A stretch of DNA of 64,000 nt from Bacteroidales bacterium. GTDB taxonomy: Bacteria > Bacteroidota > Bacteroidia > Bacteroidales > UBA4417. The DNA is taken from assembly GCA_016707705.1 (NCBI GenBank), contig JADJHD010000005.1, forward strand, positions 124,001 through 188,000, written 5' to 3'. Below the pieces are notes generated by a model that ran no database searches, was not told where the DNA came from, and saw nothing but the letters and a program-made list of their open reading frames with translations. Shown here piece by piece: positions 52,790 through 63,049 of this stretch; the stretch's first letter is position 1, and every line of letters begins with the position of its first letter. A program made the position numbers and the translations under genes.

Positions 52790-55031
52790 ATGCAATCTAT
52801 GTATCAGGTAGACCCCGTTAGGGAGAATAAGGAAATTGTCAAGCGATACAGGGCATTGCTAAGAGCATGGAGCAGTAATAAAGGGATTAGGGATCAAAAC
52901 AAGGTAAGGGATGCCTTTGAACTGGCAAAGGAAGCTCACAGGACCATGCGGCGCAGGAGTGGGGAGCCTTATATCTATCATCCACTTGAAGTTGCCAGAA
53001 TTGTTGCCGGTGATATAGGACTGGGCGAAACAGCCATCATTTGTGCTCTACTGCATGATGTAGTTGAAGATAATGCAGATTATACGCTTGAATATATCAG
53101 CAGGCGTTTTGGGAATAAGGTATCCTATATTGTGGATGGTCTCACCAAGATCAAGGATGGGTATGAGAAACCCGAGTCTTCTGTCCAGGCTGAAAATATC
53201 AAAAAGATGTTGCTTACCCTTTCGGACGATGTGAGGGTAATTTTGATCAAGCTGGCCGACCGCCTTCATAATATGCGTACCCTGGATGCCATGCCTGATC
53301 ATAAGAAGAAAATATGGCAGAAACCATCTATCTTTATTCTCCCTTGGCCCACAGACTTGGGTTGTATGCGATTAAAGTGAATTGGAAGATCTGGCCCTAA
53401 AGTATACAGAACCAGAGATTTATAATGCCATTGCCAAGAAGTTACAGGAAACCGGAGTCAGCCGTTCCCGCTTTATTCAGAAATTCATTTATCCTATCAA
53501 GCGTGACCTTGTCAAAAAGGTGCTCCTTTGAGATCGACAGCAGGGAAAAGTCAATCTTTTCCATTTACAAAAAGATGCAGGTAAAGGAAATACCTTTCGA
53601 GGAAGTATTCGATATTTTTGCTGTCAGGATCATCGTTGATTCTCCTCCTGAACTTGAAAAGATTACCTGCTGGCAGGTGTATTCCCTTGTCACAGACCAC
53701 TACAATCCAAAACTTAACCGGTTGCGTGACTGGATTTCAACACCTAAAGCCAATGGATATGAGTCTCTCCATACAACAGTTATGAGTCAGACAGGGCAAT
53801 GGGTTGAGGTACAGGTTAGAACACGGAGGATGCATGAAATTGCCGAAAGGGGTTATGCAGCTCATTGGAAATACAAGCAACTGGCTGATAAGGAGAAAAG
53901 TCAGGAATCAGGACTCGATCAGTGGCTCAGGAAGGTTCAGGAAATCCTGAAATCACCGGACTCTAATACGCTGAATTTTCTTGATGATATCAAGCTGACG
54001 CTTTTTTCTGATGAGGTCTTCGTTTTTACACCAAAAGGGGAGATCAAATCATTGCCAGCCGGAAGCACTATCATTGATTTTGCCTACAATATTCACACAC
54101 ATCTGGGAAATACATGCATTGCTGCTAAAGTAAACCGGAAACTGTCGCCACTGAATTTCAAACTTAAAAGTGGTGACCAGGTGGAGATAATTTCTTCCAA
54201 GAAAGGTAGTCCAGGGAAGAGTGGTTTGAATATGCCTATACAGCGAGGGCAAAAACATATATCAAGGATGCTCTGAAGGAGCAACGAAAGAATGTTGCTG
54301 TTGAAGGAAGAGTGAAGTTGGAAGGTTTTTTCAATGAATTGTCAATTAAATTCAGCAGAACCAATATTGGCAGGTTTGCTGATTATTCAGGACTCATGAG
54401 TCCTTCTGATCTTTATTACAAGATCGCAATAGGAGAAATTGGACCAGAAGAATTAAGGCGATGCTGTGTTGAGCATGAAAGCATGCTGAAAGGCAGTACA
54501 GATGGAACAAGTTCAGATGCAGATCAGGCTGTAAGGGAATCTCCTTCTCAGGTTCAGAAGACTGTGAAGCTTGAGGTTCAGGATCTTGATGATCTTTCAT
54601 TTCAGATTTCTAAATGTTGCCATCCACTGCCCGGTGATGATATTGTTGCTTACGCACCTGTTGAGGGGACGTATGCAGTTCACCGTACCAGTTGTCAGGA
54701 AGCAATTGAATTGATGTCACGTCATGCCAATAAAATGGTTTTTGCACGCTGGAGCAATCGAAACATGAACACCTTTCCTGCCGGGATTAAGGTCACCGGA
54801 ATTGACAGGAAAAGTATGATTTTTGATATCATCAGGCTCATAAGTGAGCAGATGGGGCTAAATATCCGTTCATTCCATATTGAAACAACGGGAGATATCT
54901 TCGAGTCCTATATTAATCTTTATGTTCATGATACCATTGACCTTATAAGGCTGGCTGAGGAGCTGAAGACTATAACAGGCATCACAAACGCCATACGTAT
55001 GAACAGGTTTGTTCCTGAGCACGGTTTCTAG
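52790..55031 (+). CDS. rel: RelA/SpoT (RSH) (p)ppGpp synthetase/hydrolase, frame-broken
   Basis: Alarmone enzyme of the stringent response. Order of domains: HD hydrolase (HDVVED near residue 85 and IKLADRLHNMRTLDAMPDHK), nucleotidyltransferase (FDIFAVRIIVDSPPELEKIT, ANGYESLHTTVM), TGS (FTPKGEIKSLPAGSTIIDFA) and C-terminal ACT. Frame breaks near 53310-53380, 53520 and 54205-54270 fall inside conserved segments; restoring single bases gives AETIYLYSPLAHRLGLYAIK, KKGAPFEIDSREKS and KWFEYAYTARAKTYIK. I therefore read one intact gene of about 745 codons with sequence errors. Start ATG 52790 gives the usual DPVRENKEIVKRYRALL beginning. fur and purA follow, the common order in Bacteroidota. Confidence 0.88.
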
Positions 55032-55129
55032 GGATTGGCCCGGGTACTCAAGTAGTATTTTTTTCCTATTTTTATTTATACCAAATTCAGATAAGATTTT
55101 TTATTACTTTTATCAAAAAATAGGTTAGT

Positions 55130-55621
55130 ATGGCTACAGATAATAAAAAAATGAATTACGAAACCGTTCGGAGGATTTTCACCGAATACCTCGAGAAGCT
55201 TGGTCATCGTAAGACACCGGAGAGGTTTACCATCCTGAAGGAGATCTATGCCACAGAGGGCCATTTTGATATAGAGACTCTGTACATTCAGATGAAGAAC
55301 AACAAGTATCGCGTGAGCAGGGCCACCCTGTATAACACGATTGAACTGCTGCTCAACTGCAATCTCGTTATTAAGCATCAGTTCAGAAATAATTGTGCTC
55401 AATTTGAGAAGTCCTATAAGTTCAAACAGCATGATCATTTCATCAATCTTGACAATGGTGCGGTTCTTGAGTTTTGTGATCCCAGAATTCATGAAATTCA
55501 GGTTTCAGTTGAAAAAACTCTTGGGGTTAAGATTTCCCACCATTCCCTTACTTTTTATGGTGTTATGGATAATGGGGAGCCTGTAACTGGAACTATCACA
55601 GAGGCTGTTGGTAATCAGTAA
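55130..55621 (+). CDS. fur: Fur family transcriptional regulator
   Basis: 163 residues. Winged-helix DNA-binding domain (KTPERFTILKEIYATEGHFD, SRATLYNTIELLL) followed by the dimer/metal domain with HDHFINLDNGAVLEF, where the His and Asp are typical ligands. The CxxC zinc site present in many Fur proteins is absent, as is common in this phylum. It lies 98 bp after rel. Which metal or peroxide signal it senses cannot be told; it is a candidate regulator of the haem-uptake-like cluster. Confidence 0.9.
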   Translation: MATDNKKMNYETVRRIFTEYLEKLGHRKTPERFTILKEIYATEGHFDIETLYIQMKNNKYRVSRATLYNTIELLLNCNLVIKHQFRNNCAQFEKSYKFKQHDHFINLDNGAVLEFCDPRIHEIQVSVEKTLGVKISHHSLTFYGVMDNGEPVTGTITEAVGNQ

Positions 55622-55668
55622 TTAAAAAGGACAGTGTTTGCAAAGTGATTTTGCAGATGATTATAATA

Positions 55669-55716
55669 TAACCCGGAGTAGCTTTTCAATAGGAATGCTA
55701 ATCCGGGTTAGTTTTT
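55669..55716 (+). terminator. Terminator after fur
   Basis: AACCCGGA (55670-55677) pairs with TCCGGGTT (55702-55709) across a 24-base loop, followed by AGTTTTT. The rest of the 346-bp gap before purA shows only a possible -7 element. Confidence 0.7.
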
Positions 55717-55913
55717 GAAGAATGCACCCTAAACTGTAACTCCAATTTTCGATAAGAACATATTATCAAGAGTTTATCAGCTATTATTTAAGTTTAAATA
55801 TTAGAAAGTCAGATAGATAAGGCTTCCCTGAAAGGTTCGGGCATGGTTCAAAAGATTGTCAATTTCAATCCAGAATGTCATCAAAACGCTGCTAGTTAAT
55901 AGCGAATATCTTC

Positions 55914-55921
55914 TATCTTTG
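55914..55921 (+). promoter_or_regulatory. Possible -7 element for purA
   Basis: TATCTTTG fits TAnnTTTG, 46 bp before ATG 55968. No clear -33 element. Confidence 0.45.
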
Positions 55922-55967
55922 TAAGGATGAAATTGAGTATTACTATTTCTTAAGATACTTTTTCCGA

Positions 55968-57257
55968 ATGAAGATAGACGTATTATTAGGCCTTCAATGG
56001 GGAGATGAAGGTAAAGGGAAAATTGTGGATGTTCTTACCCCGGAATATGATATTATAGCTCGCTTCCAGGGTGGTCCCAATGCAGGTCACACGCTTGAGA
56101 TTGGTGGAGACCGACATGTTTTGCACACTATTCCATCAGGAATATTTCATGCTGAAAAGGTGAATATTATAGGGAATGGTGTAATCATCGATCCGTATAT
56201 CCTTAATATTGAGATTGAAAAGCTTTATACCAAGGGTGTTGACCCGAAAAAGAACCTTTATATCTCGAAGCGTTCACACCTGATACTCCCTACACATAGA
56301 ATGCTTGATGCTGCTTACGAGCAGGCTTTGGGGAAAGGAAAAATTGGTTCCACTTTAAAGGGAATCGGACCTTGCTATACCGATAAAACTGCCCGATACG
56401 GCCTTCGCATAGGAGAGATTCTGTCTGCAGATTTCAAGGATAAATACATGGCGCTTAAAGAGAGGCATAAACGCATACTTGAGTCCTATGATTTTGACCT
56501 TGAAGCTCAGGTTTTGGACAAAATGCCTTTTGCTGATTATGAGAAGCTTTGGTTCGAAGCTATTGAGAAATTAAAACAATTCAGCCTGATTGATAGTGAA
56601 TTGTATATTCATCAGGCGCTGAAGGAAGGGAAGAGAATATTGGCGGAGGGAGCACAGGGAAGTTTGCTGGACATTGATTTTGGCTCCTATCCTTTTGTGA
56701 CATCATCAAATACAATAACTGCCGGAGTTTGCTCAGGACTTGGTGTTCCTCCAACTGCCATAGGCAAAGTATTCGGAGTATTCAAAGCTTATTGCACAAG
56801 AGTAGGTAGTGGCCCTTTCCCTACCGAACTTATGGATGAAACTGGAGAAACCATTCGTCAGAACGGACATGAGTTCGGTTCAACTACCGGGAGGCCCAGA
56901 CGCTGTGGATGGCTTGACTTGCCAGCCCTTAAATATGCCATAATGCTTAATGGGGTTACAGACCTGGTGATGATGAAGTCGGATGTTCTGAACAGTTTTG
57001 AGGACATCAAGGTTTGCACTTCCTATATGATAGAGGGACAGCAGGTATCAGCACTTACTTTTGAGACACTGTATCAGGAAGTAAATCCCTTGTATATCAG
57101 CAGACCAGGCTGGAACAGTGAACTTCAATCAGGAGGAGCGTTTGAATCCCTTCCAACTGCTATGCTTGATTATATCAGCTATATAGAGTCAGCTGTTGAA
57201 CTGCCAATTAAAATTCTGTCAACAGGCCCTGGAAGGGAGCAGACTGTTTGCAGATAA
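55968..57257 (+). CDS. purA: Adenylosuccinate synthetase
   Basis: GTP-dependent synthesis of adenylosuccinate from IMP and aspartate, first step to AMP. 429 residues, usual length. Signatures: LLGLQWGDEGKGKIVDVL (P-loop and catalytic Asp), GGPNAGHTLE with the catalytic His, GSTLKGIGPCYTDKTAR, EGAQGSLLDIDFGSYPF and the Arg/GTP-binding STGPGREQT at the end. Stands alone with its own likely promoter; the next gene is convergent. Confidence 0.97.
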   Translation: MKIDVLLGLQWGDEGKGKIVDVLTPEYDIIARFQGGPNAGHTLEIGGDRHVLHTIPSGIFHAEKVNIIGNGVIIDPYILNIEIEKLYTKGVDPKKNLYISKRSHLILPTHRMLDAAYEQALGKGKIGSTLKGIGPCYTDKTARYGLRIGEILSADFKDKYMALKERHKRILESYDFDLEAQVLDKMPFADYEKLWFEAIEKLKQFSLIDSELYIHQALKEGKRILAEGAQGSLLDIDFGSYPFVTSSNTITAGVCSGLGVPPTAIGKVFGVFKAYCTRVGSGPFPTELMDETGETIRQNGHEFGSTTGRPRRCGWLDLPALKYAIMLNGVTDLVMMKSDVLNSFEDIKVCTSYMIEGQQVSALTFETLYQEVNPLYISRPGWNSELQSGGAFESLPTAMLDYISYIESAVELPIKILSTGPGREQTVCR

Positions 57258-57305
57258 ATCTTTGATAAGATTCAAAATCCGGCAAGGTGTCAGAAGAATC
57301 AGGTA

Positions 57306-58073
57306 CTAAGGTTTAGTATGTTCTTTATTGAGGATATTCCGGAATCTCGTTTCGCTAATATAGTGATCCTCGAGTAGTTTCCCGTTTTTGATCAGACTAA
57401 ACACCCCAAAACCAGAGGGTGCCGTTTTGATTTGTTCCGGTTTTGTTAGGACCGTGACCTGAAGCTCTATCCCCACCTCTTCAGCAACTTTCACGAGAAC
57501 TTCAGCTGCTTTTGCATGCCAGGGACATTGATTTGCATACACCAAATGCCAGCCTTTATATTTTGATTGCTCCTTTTCCCAGTCAATAATAGCCGGAGGC
57601 TTCGCAGTCTCCCTGAAACGTTTAACGAGAAGTTCATACCGGCCTTTAGATTCCAATACTTCATAGCCGTTTTTCAGGAACATTCTTTTATCATGAATCC
57701 AGGCACCATCGCTGGCCAGAGTGCAAACGCCATCCAATCCCAACCCTGCAGCCTGTTCTTCGCAGATTTTGATCAATTCAGCTCCTATTCCCTGATTTCT
57801 ATCGGATTTGGAATAAACGAACATACATTGAATAAAGAGGTAATTATCAGCATTCACTGGCCTCCATGCTATTTTACCAGGCATAAACTCGATAAAGGCA
57901 AGTTGCTTACCCTGATTGTTGCGAACGATTCTGATAGAGGCTCCTGACTTTGACTGTATTTCAAACCAGTTTTGCTTAGCTTGAAACCCAGCATAGGACT
58001 GATCTTTGGAACAGAAAAGTCCTTCGGTGGCAACGTTGGAAGGTTTTACTTCAACGATTTTATGATTGATCAT
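57306..58073 (-). CDS. GNAT acetyltransferase with C-terminal YoaP-like domain
   Basis: 255 residues. The N-terminal GNAT domain contains the acetyl-CoA loop SDRNQGIGAELIKICEEQA and a late strand MFLKNGYEVLESKGRYELL. The C-terminal part (about 165-255) has WHLVYANQCPWHAKAAEVLV and GFGVFSLIKNGKLLEDHYIS, matching the YoaP-like domain with a single conserved Cys in QCPW. Bacillus YoaP has the same two-domain plan; its substrate is unknown. Convergent with purA. Confidence 0.8.
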   Translation of the reverse strand: MINHKIVEVKPSNVATEGLFCSKDQSYAGFQAKQNWFEIQSKSGASIRIVRNNQGKQLAFIEFMPGKIAWRPVNADNYLFIQCMFVYSKSDRNQGIGAELIKICEEQAAGLGLDGVCTLASDGAWIHDKRMFLKNGYEVLESKGRYELLVKRFRETAKPPAIIDWEKEQSKYKGWHLVYANQCPWHAKAAEVLVKVAEEVGIELQVTVLTKPEQIKTAPSGFGVFSLIKNGKLLEDHYISETRFRNILNKEHTKP

Positions 58074-58100
58074 GGCAAAGAATTTGAAAACCAGGGCATA

Positions 58101-58124
58101 AAAAAACCGGCACGAGGCCGGTAT
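58101..58124 (-). terminator. Terminator after infB
   Basis: On the minus strand ACCGG (58122-58118) pairs with CCGGT (58110-58106), followed by TTTTTT. It lies 8 bp past the infB stop and inside the gap to the GNAT gene. Confidence 0.75.
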
Positions 58125-58130
58125 GTATTA

Positions 58131-61079
58131 TTAGAGCTTACGCTTAACTTCGGTTTCTTCGTAACCACGGATAACACGTACTCTTGAATTCCTGTTGATT
58201 TTTCCGTCGAGAACCATACAGCCTGCAACTGAACCAACCTTGGTAATTCTGAATACTTCCCTGACTTCAACGTTACAGGTGATTTTTTCTTCAATTTCCG
58301 GTGAAAGCATACCTTCGATAGCTGCCTTGATTTCATTGATGGCAGTATAGATAATCGAATACATGCGAATATCGATTTCTTCCCTTTCGGCAAGTTTCCT
58401 GGCGCTCACTGAAGGACGAACCTGGAATCCGACTACGATTGCATTTGATGCAGAGGCAAGAAGGATATCACTTTCGGTAATTGCACCCACTGATTTGTGG
58501 ATAACATTAACCTGAACCTGTTCGGTTGAGAGTCGGAGCAGTGAATCGGACAAAGCTTCAACTGATCCGTCAACGTCACCCTTAACGATGATATTGAGTT
58601 CCTTGAAGTCACCGATTGCGATACGGCGGCCGATTTCATCAAGTGTGATGTGCTTTTGGGTCCTGATACCCTGTTCACGCTGCAGTTGCAGTCGCTTGCT
58701 GGCTATCTGCTTGGCTTCCCTTTCATCGGACATGACATTGAACTTGTCACCTGCCTGAGGTGCTCCACTCAACCCAAGAAGGAGTACCGGAGCTGAAGGA
58801 CCAGCAACCTTTATTGCCTGGTTGCGTTCGTTGTACATAGCCTTGACCTTTCCGTAGATGGAACCGGCAAGCAGTATGTCGCCAATATGCAGTGTTCCAT
58901 TCTGAACGAGAAGCTTGGCTATATATCCACGGCCCTTGTCCAATGAGGATTCGATAACCGTACCCAATGCCTTCCTGTCAGGATTGGCTTTTAATTCAAG
59001 CATTTCAGCTTCAAGCAGGACCTTGTCGAGAAGCATTTTGACGTTGGTACCTTTTTTGGCGGAAATTTCCTGGCTCTGGTATTTACCACCCCAGTCTTCC
59101 ACCAGAATATTCAATTTTGAAAGTTCTTCTTTAATTTTCTCGGTGTTGGCACCAGCCTTATCAATCTTATTGATGGCAAATACCATTGGAACTCCTGCAG
59201 CCTGAGCATGATTGATAGCTTCAATGGTTTGAGGCATGACAGTGTCGTCAGCTGCAACAACTATGATTACAATATCTGTAACCTGAGCACCACGTGCACG
59301 CATTGCAGTAAAGGCTTCGTGACCAGGAGTATCGAGGAAGGTCAGTTTCCTGCCGTCTTCAAGTTGAACTTCATAGGCACCGATATGCTGAGTGATACCA
59401 CCGGCTTCACCAGCGATAACATTGGCATGGCGGATATAGTCGAGAAGGGATGTCTTTCCATGGTCAACGTGTCCCATAACTGTAACGATAGGGGTACGAG
59501 GACTAAGATCTTCTTCATTGTCGATTTCTTCTTCCTGATCAATGGCTTCCTGCACGTCGACACTAACAAATTCGATGCTGTATCCAAACTCTTCAGCGAG
59601 AAGAGTAATGGTTTCAGCATCGAGGCGCTGGTTGATGGATACAAAAATACCCACCGACATACAGGTCGCGATAATCTGCGTAACCGGTACATCCATCATG
59701 CTGGCAAGGTCATTGGCTGTGACGAACTCAGTAACCTTAAGTTTCCTTTGTTCTTCAGCGAGCCTGGCCTGATGCTCTTCCATCTGCTGGCTGACGGCCT
59801 GACGTTTTTCTCTTCTGTACTTGGAAGCTTTTGATTTCCCTGTACCACTGAGGCGCTGCAGCGTTTCGCGGATCTGCTTTTCGATTTCTTCTTCGGTAAG
59901 CTCAACCTTAGGTTCAGCAACTCTTGGCTGTGGTCTGCCGGTATTTCTGCCCTGAGCAGGACGTTGCTGTTGTTGCTGAGGTTTGTTTTCACCCGGCTTG
60001 CCACCTTGCTGTTGAGCAGGAGTAGTTTCGGTAGGTTTAGCTTTTATACGTTTGCGCTTCTTCTTCTTATTCTTATCGTCTTCAGTTGAAGATGCAACAG
60101 GTTTGCGTGAGTCATTTCTGACCGGGCTGGGAAGATCAATTTTATTGATCAGTTTGATACCCTCCAGTCTTGGAATTTTGGTAGTAATGAAATTAGGATC
60201 TTCCTTGGAGTATAAACCTGATGCCGAAACTTCTGATTTAAATTCTACCTCCTTGACAGCCGGAGCTTCAACAACAGGAGGTTCAGGAACCACTGCTGCA
60301 GGAGTTTCAACAACCACTTCGGCTGCCGGAACTTCAGGTGCGACGGTTTCTTTTACCTCTTCAGCAACAGGCTGAACTTCAGCAGAAGGTGCTACTTCAG
60401 GCTGAGCTTCCGGTTTGCTGGATTTATCTTTCTTTCCCTTTGATTTGGATTTGGATTCAAAGCTGGTAAGGTCAATCTTACCAACAACCTTGAATGCGGG
60501 ACCATTATCTTCAATTTCAGGTTCAGGAGCAACAACAACTTCTTCTTTTACTTCCTTTACTTCCTTTACCTCTGCAACTACTTCAACAGGTTCTGCAGGT
60601 TTTTCCTCAACCTTGGGTTCTTCCTTTATTTCAACGACCGGAGCAGGTTCAACAACCACAGGAGCAGGCACTACTTCAACCGGAGCCGGAGGAGTAACCT
60701 TCGGGGCTTCGGGCTTAGGTGCAACTTCTACTGGTTTCTCTGATTTAGCTTTCGATGTGAGGTCGACCGAGGACTTTATAATCAGTTCTTCGGATTCTTT
60801 CTCTTCCTTCTCCTCAGCCGCAGGGGCTTTACGGGTACCTGTCGAAGCAACAGGGTGCTGTGTATACTCCAATTCGATCTTTTTCGAGATCTCTTTGGCA
60901 GCCTTATCAGGCTGATACTCCTTTATCAGGAGAGTATACATCTCCGGAGACAACTTGGTGTTAGGGTTTGAATCGATCTTGTGCCCCTTTTTATGGAGGA
61001 AGTCGATGATGGTCTGAACACCAACATTGAACTCTGTTGCGGCCTTGCTGAGCCTGACGTTAACTGTACCTTCTGACAT
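58131..61079 (-). CDS. infB: Translation initiation factor IF-2
   Basis: GTPase that delivers initiator tRNA to the 30S subunit. 982 residues from ATG 61077-61079 (MSEGTVNVRLSKAATEFNVG); a start 21 codons earlier is not protein-like. An IF2_N domain is followed by a long Pro/Ala/Val/Glu-rich low-complexity linker (about 85-400), a second IF2_N-like region with FVTANDLASMMDVPVTQII, and the G domain: GHVDHGKTSLLDYIR (G1), FLDTPGHEAF (G3), AINKIDK (G4). Domains II-IV follow. The linker is encoded by repeats of PEP/APV codons, which creates long antisense open frames with no meaning. Last gene of the rimP-nusA-infB operon. Confidence 0.97.
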   Translation of the reverse strand: MSEGTVNVRLSKAATEFNVGVQTIIDFLHKKGHKIDSNPNTKLSPEMYTLLIKEYQPDKAAKEISKKIELEYTQHPVASTGTRKAPAAEEKEEKESEELIIKSSVDLTSKAKSEKPVEVAPKPEAPKVTPPAPVEVVPAPVVVEPAPVVEIKEEPKVEEKPAEPVEVVAEVKEVKEVKEEVVVAPEPEIEDNGPAFKVVGKIDLTSFESKSKSKGKKDKSSKPEAQPEVAPSAEVQPVAEEVKETVAPEVPAAEVVVETPAAVVPEPPVVEAPAVKEVEFKSEVSASGLYSKEDPNFITTKIPRLEGIKLINKIDLPSPVRNDSRKPVASSTEDDKNKKKKRKRIKAKPTETTPAQQQGGKPGENKPQQQQQRPAQGRNTGRPQPRVAEPKVELTEEEIEKQIRETLQRLSGTGKSKASKYRREKRQAVSQQMEEHQARLAEEQRKLKVTEFVTANDLASMMDVPVTQIIATCMSVGIFVSINQRLDAETITLLAEEFGYSIEFVSVDVQEAIDQEEEIDNEEDLSPRTPIVTVMGHVDHGKTSLLDYIRHANVIAGEAGGITQHIGAYEVQLEDGRKLTFLDTPGHEAFTAMRARGAQVTDIVIIVVAADDTVMPQTIEAINHAQAAGVPMVFAINKIDKAGANTEKIKEELSKLNILVEDWGGKYQSQEISAKKGTNVKMLLDKVLLEAEMLELKANPDRKALGTVIESSLDKGRGYIAKLLVQNGTLHIGDILLAGSIYGKVKAMYNERNQAIKVAGPSAPVLLLGLSGAPQAGDKFNVMSDEREAKQIASKRLQLQREQGIRTQKHITLDEIGRRIAIGDFKELNIIVKGDVDGSVEALSDSLLRLSTEQVQVNVIHKSVGAITESDILLASASNAIVVGFQVRPSVSARKLAEREEIDIRMYSIIYTAINEIKAAIEGMLSPEIEEKITCNVEVREVFRITKVGSVAGCMVLDGKINRNSRVRVIRGYEETEVKRKL

Positions 61080-61235
61080 GCTTTGTTTTAGGTTGTACCT
61101 GAAGCTCGGAATTAGTGTGCAAAAGTAAGATATTATTTTCAATCTAAACGAAAATCAGGTTTTTAGTAAGTGTTGCTGTTTAAGCAGCAATGAGGGATTA
61201 ATAAGTTGCTGATGATTTTGGGATCCAGAGCGATG

Positions 61236-62480
61236 TTATTCAAACTCAGCTCTCAGGATTTTCATCACTTCCTTAATGGTTTCCTCTTCCAGTTGGCTTC
61301 TTCTAACAAGCTCATCAACACTGAGTTCCAAAACGCTCTTAGCTGTATCGCAGCCAATTGATTTCAGCTCATCAATAATCCACTGGTCAATTTCATCACT
61401 GAATTCCTGAAGATCAACATCCTCATAATCAAATTCAGTATCTCTGTAAACATCAATTTCATAACCGGTAAGTTTCCCGGCGAGCTTGATATTATGGCCA
61501 CCTTTACCAATTGCCAGTGAAACCTGGTCGGGTTTCATATACACTTCGGCACGCTTGCTTTCCTCTTCAATGTTGATTGATGAGATTTTTGCAGGACTTA
61601 ATGCGCGCTGAATATATAATTGAGCGTTAGTAGTAAAGTTAATGACATCGATATTTTCATTTTTTAATTCACGGACAATTCCATGAATTCTGGATCCTTT
61701 CATACCAACACATGCTCCAACCGGATCAATACGGTCATCGTATGATTCAACTGCGATTTTAGCGCGTTCTCCGGGAACCCTGACAATATTCTTGATGGTG
61801 ATGAGTCCATCGAACACTTCAGGAACTTCAGCCTCAAGAAGTCTCTCAAGAAACAGGGGAGAAGTACGTGAAAGGATGATAGTTGGTGAATTTTTCTTCA
61901 TTTCAACCCTGGCAACAACAGCCTTGATGGAGTCTCCCTTGCGGTAGAAATCCCCTGGAATCTGTTCAGTTCTGGGCAGTGTTAGTTCAAGGTATTCATC
62001 ATCGAGTACCAGAATTTCGTTTTTCCAAACCTGGTATACTTCTCCGGAGATTACTTCACCGATTTTATCCTTGTATTTTCTGTAGATATTATCTTTTTCA
62101 TATTCCTGAACCTTGGAAATGAGGTTTTGCCGTATAGCCAGGATTTCCCTGCGGCCGAAGTCACCCATTCGGATAGGTTCAACAACTTCTTCACCCACTT
62201 CAAAGTCAGGTTCAATTTTTATGGCTTCCGAGTATGCAATCTGGAGACTTTCATCTTCCACGGAGCTGTCATCTACGATTGCGCGGTTACGCCAGATTTC
62301 AAGGTCACCCTTGTCAACGTTAACGATGATATCGATATTCTCATCGGTACCGTATTTCTTGATAAGCATATGTCTGAAAACATCTTCAAGGATACGCATT
62401 AAGGTTTCGCGTTCGATGTTTTTGAACTCCTTGAATTCGGTGAAGGTTTCAACCAGATTGATGTGTTCCATTTCTCCCAT
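61236..62480 (-). CDS. nusA: Transcription termination/antitermination factor NusA
   Basis: Binds RNA polymerase and RNA to control pausing and termination. 414 residues: N-terminal polymerase-binding domain (FRHMLIKKYGTDENIDIIV), S1 domain (IGEVISGEVYQVWKNEILVL), and two KH domains (RIDPVGACVGMKGSRIHGIV and SLAIGKGGHNIKLAGKLTGY), followed by a short acidic and helical C-terminus. It starts 18 bp after rimP. ATG three codons downstream (62471) is an equal start. Confidence 0.95.
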   Translation of the reverse strand: MGEMEHINLVETFTEFKEFKNIERETLMRILEDVFRHMLIKKYGTDENIDIIVNVDKGDLEIWRNRAIVDDSSVEDESLQIAYSEAIKIEPDFEVGEEVVEPIRMGDFGRREILAIRQNLISKVQEYEKDNIYRKYKDKIGEVISGEVYQVWKNEILVLDDEYLELTLPRTEQIPGDFYRKGDSIKAVVARVEMKKNSPTIILSRTSPLFLERLLEAEVPEVFDGLITIKNIVRVPGERAKIAVESYDDRIDPVGACVGMKGSRIHGIVRELKNENIDVINFTTNAQLYIQRALSPAKISSINIEEESKRAEVYMKPDQVSLAIGKGGHNIKLAGKLTGYEIDVYRDTEFDYEDVDLQEFSDEIDQWIIDELKSIGCDTAKSVLELSVDELVRRSQLEEETIKEVMKILRAEFE

Positions 62481-62498
62481 GGCGGTAGGAATTTGGTG

Positions 62499-62945
62499 TT
62501 AAAATTTAATGATTTCCTTTGTTTCTTTAATTTCACTGTAAGCTAAGCGATGTTTGTTCTCAGTAACTACTTTCTTGACCTTAGTTACTTCAAGCACTTC
62601 GAACGCTTCGTTATCGGCAGCAACCAGTTTTCCTGATATCTTGCTTCCATCTGCCAGCAAAACTGCTACATCGCGGCCAATGTTTTTCACATATTGCCTG
62701 ACCAATCTGTAAGGCTGATCAAGTCCGGCAGATGAAACGTTGAGTTCAAAATCTTCTTCATCCCTGTCGAGCTGTTGCTCTATATGCCTGCTGAGGCTAA
62801 CGCAATGCTCTATCAGGACAGATGTATCGCTGTCGATAAAAACCAGAATTCTGTTTCCGGATTTAATCAACAATTCTACCAGGAATCTGTCAGACCCCTG
62901 CAGGTGTTCTTCAATCAATCCTTTGATTAAGCTTTCGCTGATCAT
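62499..62945 (-). CDS. rimP: Ribosome maturation factor RimP
   Basis: Needed for 30S subunit maturation. 148 residues, two-domain fold with VLIEHCVSLSRHIEQQLDRD, the conserved FELNVSSAGLDQPYRLVRQY and a late ISGKLVAADNEAFEV. First gene of the rimP-nusA-infB operon. Confidence 0.93.
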   Translation of the reverse strand: MISESLIKGLIEEHLQGSDRFLVELLIKSGNRILVFIDSDTSVLIEHCVSLSRHIEQQLDRDEEDFELNVSSAGLDQPYRLVRQYVKNIGRDVAVLLADGSKISGKLVAADNEAFEVLEVTKVKKVVTENKHRLAYSEIKETKEIIKF

Positions 62946-63027
62946 GTGGTGTTATTTTTGTCAATCAATTCATTTGTTGCTAAGAATCCATGAAATTACT
63001 AAAAATCAGGGATAATGAGCGGGTAAT

Positions 63028-63049
63028 AAAAGAGGGGACACTAGTCCCC
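63028..63049 (-). terminator. Terminator after tRNA-Gln
   Basis: On the minus strand GGGGAC (63049-63044) pairs with GTCCCC (63039-63034) around TAGT and is followed by TCTTTTATTA. It lies about 200 bp downstream of the tRNA and upstream of rimP. The rest of the stretch between rimP and the tRNA shows nothing recognisable. Confidence 0.65.

Noticed and set aside
60415..60915. Long Thr/Ser/Gly-rich frames antisense to infB
   Set aside because: They mirror the Pro/Ala/Val/Glu linker of IF-2, whose repetitive codons leave the other strand open.
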